NCBI RefSeq assembly: GCF_018784445.1
Contig: NZ_WQOH01000004.1
Location: 186,001 to 250,000 of the forward strand
Length of the DNA: 64,000 nucleotides
Direction of reading: 5' to 3'
Source of the DNA: Gemmiger formicilis
GTDB lineage: Bacteria > Bacillota > Clostridia > Oscillospirales > Ruminococcaceae
Shown: piece after piece, positions 9,873 through 17,316 of the stretch
Layout: every line of letters begins with the position of its first letter
Position numbering within the stretch: the stretch's first letter is position 1
Made by a program: the position numbers and the translations under genes
Notes under the pieces: generated by a model
The model's database searches: none
The model's input: only the letters and a program-made list of their open reading frames with translations
Told to the model about the DNA's origin: nothing

Positions 9873-9902
9873 TTGACAAAAGCTAATGGGGGGGGGTATA
9901 CT
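9873..9902 (+). promoter_or_regulatory. promoter of the surface protein-sortase unit
   Basis: TTGACA (9873-9878), 18-base spacer ending in a run of nine G, TATACT (9897-9902). The G run in the spacer is unusual and could be a slippage site that changes spacer length. Confidence 0.75.
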
Positions 9903-9963
9903 TTCAATAGTTTTGAAATTTACTGCAAAGTAAACAAACACTATTGAGAGGAGTCCTACCTGA

Positions 9964-10914
9964 ATGAAGAAATTCCTTGCCATGCTCTGCGCTGTGGCGC
10001 TGGCGGCTCTGTGCGCCGTCTCCGCTTTTGCAGAGGCTACCCCCGGCCAGGCCGCCAACGAGCTGGCCACCAACATCCTGAACACCGCCAACAAGGGCAT
10101 CATGGTTCCCGAGGCTGTTGAGATGACCGAGCACATCGTTGCTAATCCCACCATCCCTGTCACCAAAGAGCAGGCCAACGCGGCTATGGGCGTTATGAAC
10201 GCTGTCGGCAATACCGTCGTTAAGAAGGTTGCCACCGGCAGCAAAGTTTCCAATGCCATCAGCTTTGAGTCCTACAAGGAGAACGGCGTTGTCGTCAATA
10301 GCCTGACCCGCAAAGACGACAAGACTCTCGTGCTGGATGCTTCCTGGTCCGGCAATGAGGCCCAGCCCGAGATGGGCGTTATGGTCGCCGTGTACGGCCT
10401 GGAGTCCCGCGCGGGCTACCAGCTGGTTTACGTCGCTGACGACGGCACCCGCACCACCTACGACACCCAGCTGTCCTCCGCCAACAATGCGGTCGTATTC
10501 TGGATCCCCCACTTCTCCACCTATGAGATCGTCCGCGTCCGCGACTATGTTGAGCCCAGCAACGACAGCCAGACCGACGCTGACCGCGCTGCCCAGGCAG
10601 CCGCTGCTGCCGCCGAGGCTGCCCGCGTTGACGCCCAGTTCTACACCTGCCCGGCCTGCGGCTACCACAACTGGACCGGCACTGTGGGCGGCTACAAGTG
10701 CGACCACTGCGGCCACATCGAGGCCAAGGACCTGAGCAGCTACCCCAACGTCAAGGGCACTGCCACCCTGGCCGCCGCTTCCTCTACCAAGGCTGTGGGC
10801 ACCAACCCCATCAAGGCTACCGGCGCTGACATGAACCTGATGGTCCTGGCCGTTCTGGTTCTGGCTGCGGCTATGGTCGGCGGCTTCGCCTGCGTTGCCC
10901 GCAAGCACAAGTAA
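9964..10914 (+). CDS. secreted zinc-ribbon surface protein with C-terminal anchor
   Basis: 316 residues. A signal peptide (MKKFLAMLCAVALAALCAVSAFA) starts the protein. A central domain of unrecognised fold is followed by an Ala-rich linker near 205-222 and a zinc-ribbon-like pair, C229/C232 and C246/C249. The C-terminus has IKATG (283-287), a hydrophobic helix and the tail ARKHK, the layout of a sortase sorting signal with a non-standard motif. The sortase gene starts 18 bases after its stop. Function unknown; substrate of that sortase is inferred. Codon use is strongly biased, suggesting high expression. Confidence 0.8.
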   Translation: MKKFLAMLCAVALAALCAVSAFAEATPGQAANELATNILNTANKGIMVPEAVEMTEHIVANPTIPVTKEQANAAMGVMNAVGNTVVKKVATGSKVSNAISFESYKENGVVVNSLTRKDDKTLVLDASWSGNEAQPEMGVMVAVYGLESRAGYQLVYVADDGTRTTYDTQLSSANNAVVFWIPHFSTYEIVRVRDYVEPSNDSQTDADRAAQAAAAAAEAARVDAQFYTCPACGYHNWTGTVGGYKCDHCGHIEAKDLSSYPNVKGTATLAAASSTKAVGTNPIKATGADMNLMVLAVLVLAAAMVGGFACVARKHK

Positions 10915-10931
10915 AAAAGGATAAACTGCTT

Positions 10932-11636
10932 ATGAAGGAAACACATTCCGGCAAAGCAGTGTCATCACACAGCAAGAGGAAGAACGTTGTTCTTTCTCTT
11001 GTTTTTTGTGTGGCCGCAGTTTGCGTGGCACTGCTGGTTTTGGTTGGCCCCGGGCACAGCCTGGCGGGCGCGGCCCAGCGCTCCGGCGTGGACGCTGCGC
11101 TGCCCGCCTCCATCGATACGACAACTTCGGACAACACCGCCCAGCCCACCGAGGCCCCCACGGCACCGCCGCAGCCTGCGGCGGTGAACATCAATGATTT
11201 CGGCGGCTACCCCAGTGCGGGGGACGCTTTGGGCGAAATCAAAATCTCCGGCACGTCGGTGGACTGCACGCTGTACTATGGCGACGAGGATGCCCAGCTG
11301 GACGCGGGCGCGGGCATCTACCCGGGCAGCAAAATCCCCGGCGAGGGCGGTACAATTCTGGTGGCCGGACACACGGCGACCTTCTTCCGCGATTTTGAGC
11401 ATGCCCAGAACGGTGCGCAGATCACCGTCACCACCGTCTACGGTACCTACGTCTACGAAATCACCGATATGCAGGTTGCGACCGACACCGACACTTCGGC
11501 CTACGACCTCGACGCGGCGGAGGAAAACATCATCCTCTACACCTGCTACCCGCTAGGCCAGACCGCGCTGACCGATCTGCGCTACTTCATCTACGGCCGC
11601 TTCGTCAGCGGCCCTGCGCTGGAGGGTCTGTCTTGA
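10932..11636 (+). CDS. class D-type sortase
   Basis: 234 residues: a cytoplasmic tail, one N-terminal TM helix (about 18-38), a Thr/Pro-rich stalk and a sortase barrel from about 85. Catalytic residues are visible: His147 in AGHTATFF, Cys205 in ILYTCYP, Arg217 in DLRYFIYG. Sortases cut a sorting signal and link the protein to the cell wall or to another subunit. Placed between its probable substrate and a membrane gene that overlaps it by 4 bases, it looks like a dedicated housekeeping-independent sortase. Confidence 0.9.
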   Translation: MKETHSGKAVSSHSKRKNVVLSLVFCVAAVCVALLVLVGPGHSLAGAAQRSGVDAALPASIDTTTSDNTAQPTEAPTAPPQPAAVNINDFGGYPSAGDALGEIKISGTSVDCTLYYGDEDAQLDAGAGIYPGSKIPGEGGTILVAGHTATFFRDFEHAQNGAQITVTTVYGTYVYEITDMQVATDTDTSAYDLDAAEENIILYTCYPLGQTALTDLRYFIYGRFVSGPALEGLS

Positions 11637-12490
11637 CCCGCCCCGCAGAACACCCGGGCGCGGCGCGGCTCTCGGTCATGGTGCAGCTGGTGGGCAGCGT
11701 CTGCGCGGTGCTGCTGGCCCTGAGCCTGGCTCTGGCCGCCACGCTGCTGCGGGAGGGGCACTTTGCCGCCTGCATCGAAAACAGCGGCTACCTGGACACC
11801 CTTCACACCGCCGTGCTGGACACCTGCGGTGGGTACGCTGCGGCAGCGGGTACGACCGCTGACCCGCTGGCGGACATCATTACGCCGGAGGCTGTCCGCG
11901 CCGGGGTGTTGCACCGGGCCGACGGCCTGTGGCACGGCAGCACCGTCGATGAGACGGACCCCTTCAATGACCTCATCGTGACCTACCAGGACAACGTCGC
12001 CCCGGAACCCGCCGTCTACGATGGCTACCGCATCTTGCAGTACAACTGCCAGATGGAATGGAAAAGCGCCATGGCAACGCCGTTTTCGGCGGCTATTAGT
12101 ATGGTGCTACAATACCGCACCGTCGTGGCCGTGACGATGTACCTCTCGGCGCTGCTGCTGGTGGGGTGTATTGCGCTGCAATACCGCCTGGCGGCGAGAT
12201 GGCGGGTATTCTGCCGCGGCCTGCTGCATATGGCCGATGCCTGCCTGCTGGCGGGCGCGGTGCTGGCCGGGTGGCTGGGCTTCGGCAGCGGCTATCGCAG
12301 CTGGACAGCAGTGGGGGATATCGGCTATACGCTGTTCTGCCGCTGGTTCGGTGCGCTGGCCCCGGCTGTGCTGGGCTGCGCCGCGCTGGTGGCGGCCATC
12401 CCGACCGGGCTGGTTTTCTGGGTCTGCGTGCAATATCACCGCGCGAAAGCGCAGCGCCCCTCTTGCAAAACCGAAAAACCTGTGTTATAA
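11633..12490 (+). CDS. four-TM membrane protein of the sortase locus
   Basis: 285 residues from a TTG start at 11633, supported by GGAGGG (11621-11626) and a 4-base overlap with the sortase stop. One TM helix near residues 14-38 is followed by an extracytoplasmic domain of about 95 residues, then three TM helices toward the C-terminus. No family recognised. Coupled translation suggests it helps the sortase or its substrate. An ATG at 11678 is a possible later start but lacks a clear ribosome site. Confidence 0.7.
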   Translation: MTRPAEHPGAARLSVMVQLVGSVCAVLLALSLALAATLLREGHFAACIENSGYLDTLHTAVLDTCGGYAAAAGTTADPLADIITPEAVRAGVLHRADGLWHGSTVDETDPFNDLIVTYQDNVAPEPAVYDGYRILQYNCQMEWKSAMATPFSAAISMVLQYRTVVAVTMYLSALLLVGCIALQYRLAARWRVFCRGLLHMADACLLAGAVLAGWLGFGSGYRSWTAVGDIGYTLFCRWFGALAPAVLGCAALVAAIPTGLVFWVCVQYHRAKAQRPSCKTEKPVL

Positions 12491-12491
12491 T
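12463..12491 (+). promoter_or_regulatory. promoter of the amidotransferase-HisF-HisH unit
   Basis: TTGCAA (12463-12468), 17-base spacer, TATAAT (12486-12491). The promoter overlaps the 3' end of the preceding membrane gene, whose stop codon lies inside the -10 box. Confidence 0.85.
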
Positions 12492-12504
12492 ACATCCATA
12501 CGGC

Positions 12505-12550
12505 AAAGGCGCCGTCTGATAGCATTGCTATCGGACGGTGCCTTTTCATT
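12505..12550 (+). terminator. long hairpin with U-rich tail in the leader of the 12582 gene
   Basis: Arms 12505-12524 and 12525-12544 pair over nearly 20 bp with two G-U pairs, followed by TTTTCATTTT. It would end transcription from the sortase unit. It also lies downstream of the -10 at 12486, so it may act as an attenuator for the sugar genes. Confidence 0.8.
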
Positions 12551-12581
12551 TTGATACAGAGCCGATTGGAGTGTAAAGAAT

Positions 12582-13955
12582 ATGGAAAAGATTCCCCGCC
12601 ATGTGGACATTGATTACAGCAAGTACGCCCCCGATATCCCGGAGGACCAGCTCGAAGCCTACTACGGTCTGCCCAAGCACGTGCAGTTCTGCAACGAGTG
12701 CGTCATGAGCAACCAAAAGCCCAACTCCTGCTATGAGTTTGAGCACACCATCAAATCCATCAAAAAGACGATGGTCATTCAGGACGACGGCGTCTGCGAT
12801 GCCTGCCACGCCTGCCATAACAAGGCCAATGGTCACATCGACTGGGCCGAGCGCGAAAGGGAGCTGCGCGAACTCTGCGACCAGTACCGCAAGAACGACG
12901 GCAGCTACGACTGCCTGGTGCCCGGCTCCGGCGGCAAGGACAGCTTCTACGCCGCCCATCTGCTGAAATACAAGTACGGCATGCACCCGCTGACCGTGAC
13001 CTGGGCCCCGCATATCTACACCCCCTGGGGCTGGGAAAATATGCAGGCATGGATCCATGCAGGCTTTGACAACTACCTGTGCACCCCCAACGGTATGACC
13101 CACCGCCTGCTGACCCGCCTTGCCACTGAGAACCTGTTCCACCCGTTCCAGCCGTTCATCCTGGGCCAGAAGCAGCTTGCCCCCAAGATGGCCGCCAAGT
13201 TCGGCATCCCGCTGGTGTTCTACGGCGAGAACGAGGCCGAGTTCGGCAACCCCATTGCCGACAACAACTCCGCCCTGCGCGATGAGCACTTCTTCGCCGT
13301 CAACGATTACGACCATATCTACCTGGGCGGCGTCAGCCTGCGCCAGCTGGAGGAGGACTATAAGGTCGATAAGGCCGACCTGGCGATTTATCTGCCGAGT
13401 GAGACGTCCAACCTCGAGAAAAACCACATCCAGGTGCGGTATCTGGGCTACTACGAAAAGTGGCACCCGCAGGGCGCGTACTATTACAGTGTCGAGCACG
13501 GCGGCTTCCGCCCCGCGCCGGAGCGCACCCAGGGAACCTACTCCAAGTACAACTCCATCGACGACAAAATCGACGATTTCTTCTACTACACCACCTACAT
13601 CAAGTACGGCATCGGCCGCACGACCTACGATGCAGCGCAGGAGATCCGCAACGAGGAAATCACGCTGGACGAAGGCAAGGCGCTGTGCAAGAAGTTCGAC
13701 GGCGAGTACCCCGACCGCTTTGAGAAGGAAATTTTCAAGTATCTGTCGCTGGACCGCCAGCACTTCCCCTGGGCCAGCCAGCTGTTTGAGCAGCCCAAGA
13801 TGGACCGGGATTATTTCATGGACCTGGCCGATCGCTTCCGCTCTCCCCACATCTGGAAGTGGGAGGACGGTATGTGGAAGCTGCGCCACACCCCCTATGA
13901 GGGCGACAGCGAGGTTCTGTGGGGCGACCCGAGAGGCACGCATCACGAGATTTGA
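12582..13955 (+). CDS. N-acetyl sugar amidotransferase (WbpG/PseA-like), copy 2
   Basis: 457 residues. Seen: an extra N-terminal stretch of about 35 residues, then cysteines C37 and C40 (CNEC), C72, C75 and C78, and the PP-loop PGSGGKDS (114-121). Family enzymes use ATP and ammonia to convert a sugar N-acetyl group to acetamidino. It is clearly diverged from the 5382 paralogue (longer, different metal site spacing), so the two probably act on different sugars or steps. It is followed by HisF- and HisH-like genes, the standard partner arrangement. Confidence 0.88.
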   Translation: MEKIPRHVDIDYSKYAPDIPEDQLEAYYGLPKHVQFCNECVMSNQKPNSCYEFEHTIKSIKKTMVIQDDGVCDACHACHNKANGHIDWAERERELRELCDQYRKNDGSYDCLVPGSGGKDSFYAAHLLKYKYGMHPLTVTWAPHIYTPWGWENMQAWIHAGFDNYLCTPNGMTHRLLTRLATENLFHPFQPFILGQKQLAPKMAAKFGIPLVFYGENEAEFGNPIADNNSALRDEHFFAVNDYDHIYLGGVSLRQLEEDYKVDKADLAIYLPSETSNLEKNHIQVRYLGYYEKWHPQGAYYYSVEHGGFRPAPERTQGTYSKYNSIDDKIDDFFYYTTYIKYGIGRTTYDAAQEIRNEEITLDEGKALCKKFDGEYPDRFEKEIFKYLSLDRQHFPWASQLFEQPKMDRDYFMDLADRFRSPHIWKWEDGMWKLRHTPYEGDSEVLWGDPRGTHHEI

Positions 13956-13956
13956 C

Positions 13957-13986
13957 AAAGGGCTTCTCCCTCAGGGGAAGGCTTTA
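13957..13986 (+). repeat. family B hairpin repeat, short form
   Basis: GGGCTTCTCCCTCAGGGGAAGGCTTTA, matching the first hairpin of family B. It fills the gap before the HisF-like gene. Confidence 0.55.
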
Positions 13987-13999
13987 ACGAGGTTCACTT

Positions 14000-14767
14000 A
14001 TGCTGAAAAAAATACGACTGATCGCCCGTCTTGACGTCAAAGACACCAACCTTGTCAAAGGCATCCAGTTGGAAGGGCTGCGCAAGCTGGGCGACCCCAA
14101 CGCCTTTGCGAAAGAGTACTATGAGCAGGGCATCGACGAACTGCTCTATATAGATATCGTGGCAAGCCTGTACAACCGCAACAACTTAAGTGATATCGTG
14201 CGCAAAACCGTCGATGATGTGTATATCCCGGTCTGCGTGGGCGGCGGCTTGCGCAGCGTCGAGGATGTGCGCCACATCCTGGCGATGGGTGCGGACAAGG
14301 TCGCCATCAACACGGCGGCCATCAAGCGGCCCGAGCTCATCACGGAGGTGGCCGAGGCTTTCGGCAGCCAGTGCATGGTGCTGTCCATCCAGGCCAAGCG
14401 CAGCCGCACCTGGCCCGGCAAGTGGGAGGCCTACTACGACAATGGCCGCGCCCACTCCGGGTATGACGTCGTCGAGTGGGCCAAGCGCGGCGTGGCGCTG
14501 GGCGCGGGCGAGATCCTGCTGACCAGCGTCGACAACGAGGGCTTGCAGCAGGGGATGGACCTGGAACTGATCGAGGCCGTGACCAAGGCTGTGAACGTGC
14601 CGGTCATCTGCGGCGGCGGTGTAGGCTGCGGCGATGATATCGTCGATGCCGCCAACGCGGGCGCGGACGCCGTGGCCTGCGCTGCGGTGCTGCATTATAA
14701 AAAAGAAAACGTGCAGGAGTTGAAGGATGACATCCGCGCGGGCGGGGTGGAGGTGCGCCGGGTATGA
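14000..14767 (+). CDS. HisF-like cyclase subunit of a glycan ammonia-supply pair
   Basis: 255 residues, TIM barrel. The first catalytic Asp of HisF is present (D12 in ARLDVKD), and Lys20 is kept. The second catalytic Asp (D130 of Thermotoga HisF, within AIDAKR) is replaced by Gln131 in SIQAKR, and the phosphate loop DGTKSG reads EGLQQG. It is thus unlikely to be a histidine-pathway cyclase. Known relatives beside wbpG genes deliver ammonia made by HisH to the sugar amidotransferase. It overlaps the HisH-like gene by 4 bases. Confidence 0.88.
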   Translation: MLKKIRLIARLDVKDTNLVKGIQLEGLRKLGDPNAFAKEYYEQGIDELLYIDIVASLYNRNNLSDIVRKTVDDVYIPVCVGGGLRSVEDVRHILAMGADKVAINTAAIKRPELITEVAEAFGSQCMVLSIQAKRSRTWPGKWEAYYDNGRAHSGYDVVEWAKRGVALGAGEILLTSVDNEGLQQGMDLELIEAVTKAVNVPVICGGGVGCGDDIVDAANAGADAVACAAVLHYKKENVQELKDDIRAGGVEVRRV

Positions 14768-15411
14768 AAGTGACGATTATTGACTACGGCCTGTCCAACC
14801 TGCTCAGCGTGCAGCACGCCTTCGCGCATTTTGGCGCGAAGACACTGCTGACGAGCAAGCCGGAGGATGTGTTGGCCGCCGACGCGCTGGTGCTGCCCGG
14901 CGTGGGCGCATTCCAGGATGGCATGGCCGGGCTGGAAAAACTGGGCCTGGTGGAGCCGATCCGCCAAAAAGCCGCTGCCGGTACGCCGCTGCTGGGCATC
15001 TGCCTGGGAATGCAGATGCTGTTTGACGAGTCGGAGGAGTTCGGCTTGCACAAAGGCCTGGGGCTGATCCCGGGCCGCGTGGTGAAAATCCCCGACACCG
15101 ACGCCGACGGCTGCCCCCAGCGGGTGCCGCACATCAGCTGGAACCCGCTGTACCCCGGCGGCAGCCGCGCCGATTTTGGCGGCACGGTGTTGGCGGCGGT
15201 GCAGCCCGGCGAGGAGTGCTACTTTATCCATAGCTACGAGGCCAAGCCCACCGACGAAACGGACTGCCTGGCCTTCACGGTCTACGGCGGCCGCCGCATC
15301 TGTGCCGCCGCCACCCACGGCAGCGTCCTGGGCTGCCAGTTCCACCCGGAAAAGTCGGGGGAAGTAGGGTTGAAGATTATAGAGGAGTTTATGAAGTCGG
15401 CAGATAGGTAG
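14764..15411 (+). CDS. HisH-like glutamine amidotransferase
   Basis: 215 residues, class I glutamine amidotransferase. It hydrolyses glutamine and passes ammonia to the HisF-like partner. The catalytic triad is complete: Cys in GICLGMQMLF, His and Glu in CQFHPEKSGE. The N-terminus MKVTIIDYGLSNLLSV is typical of HisH. It starts inside the end of the HisF-like gene (ATGA). Its stop codon TAG lies inside a family A repeat (GTAGGGG), so the insertion of that repeat may have set the present C-terminus. No other histidine genes are in the window. Confidence 0.9.
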   Translation: MKVTIIDYGLSNLLSVQHAFAHFGAKTLLTSKPEDVLAADALVLPGVGAFQDGMAGLEKLGLVEPIRQKAAAGTPLLGICLGMQMLFDESEEFGLHKGLGLIPGRVVKIPDTDADGCPQRVPHISWNPLYPGGSRADFGGTVLAAVQPGEECYFIHSYEAKPTDETDCLAFTVYGGRRICAAATHGSVLGCQFHPEKSGEVGLKIIEEFMKSADR

Positions 15412-15493
15412 GGGCCGGGTATGCCCGGCCCGCGGCTTTACCGTAAGAGCCCCCTGCCGTACCGTGGAGGGCCGGACATGTCCGGCCCCTACA
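15408..15493 (+). repeat. family A repeats, GGGTATGCCC and GGACATGTCC cores
   Basis: Two modules facing each other: GTAGGGGCCGGGTATGCCC with GGCCCGCGG, then GGGCCGGACATGTCCGGCCC and CTACA. The two cores differ but each is self-complementary (one by a G-U pair). Confidence 0.75.
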
Positions 15494-15505
15494 GAGCAAT
15501 CATCT

Positions 15506-15544
15506 GCAACGCCCTGTGCAATCCTGCACAGGGCGTTGCTTTTT
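15506..15544 (+). terminator. perfect 15-bp terminator hairpin
   Basis: Stem 15506-15520 with 15525-15539, 4-nt loop, T run at 15540-15544. It ends the amidotransferase-HisF-HisH unit. Its right arm and T run also contain the -35 box of the next promoter. Confidence 0.92.
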
Positions 15545-15564
15545 CCCCCGCAATACGGTATAAT
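15536..15564 (+). promoter_or_regulatory. promoter of the SDR-GT2-FAD glycan operon
   Basis: TTGCTT (15536-15541), 17-base spacer, TATAAT (15559-15564). The -35 overlaps the terminator tail. Transcription would start near 15571, so the ATG at 15577 is too close and the ATG at 15598 is preferred. Confidence 0.85.
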
Positions 15565-15597
15565 TATCTTGTATAAATGTGCAAAGGGGAATCAGCC

Positions 15598-16524
15598 ATG
15601 TCCTGTGATCTGCTCGTCGGCTCCACCGGCTTTGTGGGGGGCAACCTGGCGGCGAAGCATACCTTCACCGCGGCCTGCCACAGCAGCGATATCGCCGCGC
15701 AGTACGGCACCCGCCCGGATCTCTGCGTCTATGCGGGCGTGCCGGCCGCTATGTTTTTGGCCAACGCGGACCCGGAGGCAGATCTGGCTGTCATGCGTGC
15801 CGCGCGGGAAAATATCCGAAGAATCGCGCCGCAGCAGCTCGTCCTGATTTCCAGTATTGCCGTGCTGGCAGACAGCCGCGGCGTCTATGAGGACAGCCCC
15901 GCCCAGCCTGCTGAAAAACTGCCTGCCTACGGCAAAAACCGCCTGCAATTAGAGCAGTGGGTGCGGGAGGATTTCCCCGACGCGCTCATCGTGCGGCTGC
16001 CCGCGCTCTACGGCATCGGCATCAAAAAGAACTTCCTCTTTGACCTGCACACCATCACCCCGGCTATGTTGAAGCCGGAAAAATACGACGAACTGGCGGC
16101 AAAATCGCCGTTGGTGCAATCCGCCTACACGCTGGCGGACAACGGCTTTTACAAGCTGAACGGCACAGTGGATGCCGCAGCGCTCAAAGCGTTTTTTGTG
16201 GGCAACGATTTTAATGCACTGGCCTTCACCGATTCCCGCAGCCGCTACCAGTTTTACAACCTGGGGCGGCTCTGGCCGGATCTTGAGAAAGCCCGCGCCG
16301 CCGACTTGAAGCTGCTGCACCTCTGTACGCCGCCCATCACGGCGGGGGAGGTCTACACCGCCGTCACCGGCAGGAACTGGCACAACGAGCTTACCAAGCC
16401 GCCGTTTGACTACGACCTGCGCAGCCGCCATGCGGACATTTTGGGCGGCAGCGGGGACTACCTGTGTACCAAACAACAGGAACTTGACGATATAACGCGC
16501 TTTCTGCGCGATTGGAGGGATTGA
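15598..16524 (+). CDS. extended SDR, NAD-dependent sugar epimerase/dehydratase family
   Basis: 308 residues. Rossmann glycine motif GSTGFVGGNLA (8-18), core strand LVLISSIAV, and the catalytic YGKNR (Y-x-x-x-K) in PAYGKNRLQLE. Family members alter nucleotide sugars. The C-terminal half differs from common GalE or RmlB enzymes, so the reaction cannot be named. ATG 15598 follows AAGGGGA at good spacing. It is the first gene of an operon of tightly packed glycan genes reaching to about 22.2 kb. Confidence 0.85.
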   Translation: MSCDLLVGSTGFVGGNLAAKHTFTAACHSSDIAAQYGTRPDLCVYAGVPAAMFLANADPEADLAVMRAARENIRRIAPQQLVLISSIAVLADSRGVYEDSPAQPAEKLPAYGKNRLQLEQWVREDFPDALIVRLPALYGIGIKKNFLFDLHTITPAMLKPEKYDELAAKSPLVQSAYTLADNGFYKLNGTVDAAALKAFFVGNDFNALAFTDSRSRYQFYNLGRLWPDLEKARAADLKLLHLCTPPITAGEVYTAVTGRNWHNELTKPPFDYDLRSRHADILGGSGDYLCTKQQELDDITRFLRDWRD

Positions 16525-16527
16525 CCC

Positions 16528-17316
16528 ATGGCGAACTATCAGCTTGCCATCTCAAACATTGCGTGGCTCAAGGACGACGACGAGGCCGTCTACACCGCCA
16601 TGCAGCAGGCGGGCTTCACCGGGCTGGAGCTGGCCCCCACCCGCATTTTTTCCGAAGCACCGTATGAAAATCTGACCAGTGCGCTGCTGTTCGGCGGCTA
16701 TCTCAAAAACCGCTGGGGCTTCTCGGTGCCCAGCCTGCAAAGCATCTGGTACGGCCAGAAGGGCAATATCTTCAACCCCGCCGACACAGAGCCGCTGCTG
16801 GATTACACGGCCCAGGCATTCCAGTTTGCCCACAGCCTGAACTGTCCCTCGCTGGTGTTCGGCTGCCCTAAAAACCGTATGCGCCCGCTGGGCGGCAACG
16901 ATGCCGCCGCCGAGGCATTCTTCATGCAGGCGGGCAACCTGGCCGCGCGGTACGGTGTGCATCTGGCACTGGAGGCCAACCCGCCGATGTACACGAACTA
17001 TCTGAACGACACGGCGGACGCTTTCGCGTTGGTCAAGCGGCTGGATAACCCCGGCCTGTCGGTCAACTTTGATTTGTCCACTGTGCTGGCCCAGGGCGAG
17101 AAACTGCAAACTTTCATCGATGATATGCAGTATGTCAGCCACGTTCATATCAGCGAGCCGGGCCTGGCCCCCATCCAGAAACGCCCCGAGCACAGGGAAC
17201 TGGCGCTGCTGCTGGGGGCGGTGGGCTACCGCGGCTTTGTCTCCATCGAGATGGCCCACACCGACCTGGACACGATCCGCCGCACGATGGACTATATTGC
17301 GGAGGTGTTCGCATGA
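16528..17316 (+). CDS. sugar-phosphate isomerase/epimerase-like TIM barrel
   Basis: 262 residues, the AP-endonuclease-2-like isomerase superfamily (xylose isomerase-like TIM barrel). Acidic and His metal ligands sit in LALEANPP, VNFDLSTV, SHVHISEPG and VSIEMAH, the usual positions. The enzymes isomerise or epimerise sugars or sugar acids. It lies 3 bases after the SDR gene and overlaps the next glycosyltransferase by 4 bases. Together with the SDR it may build the sugar that the cluster transfers. Confidence 0.87.
   Translation: MANYQLAISNIAWLKDDDEAVYTAMQQAGFTGLELAPTRIFSEAPYENLTSALLFGGYLKNRWGFSVPSLQSIWYGQKGNIFNPADTEPLLDYTAQAFQFAHSLNCPSLVFGCPKNRMRPLGGNDAAAEAFFMQAGNLAARYGVHLALEANPPMYTNYLNDTADAFALVKRLDNPGLSVNFDLSTVLAQGEKLQTFIDDMQYVSHVHISEPGLAPIQKRPEHRELALLLGAVGYRGFVSIEMAHTDLDTIRRTMDYIAEVFA

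Noticed and set aside
14000-15411. Part of a histidine biosynthesis operon
   Set aside because: No other his gene is near, HisF lacks a catalytic Asp, and both genes are behind a sugar amidotransferase.
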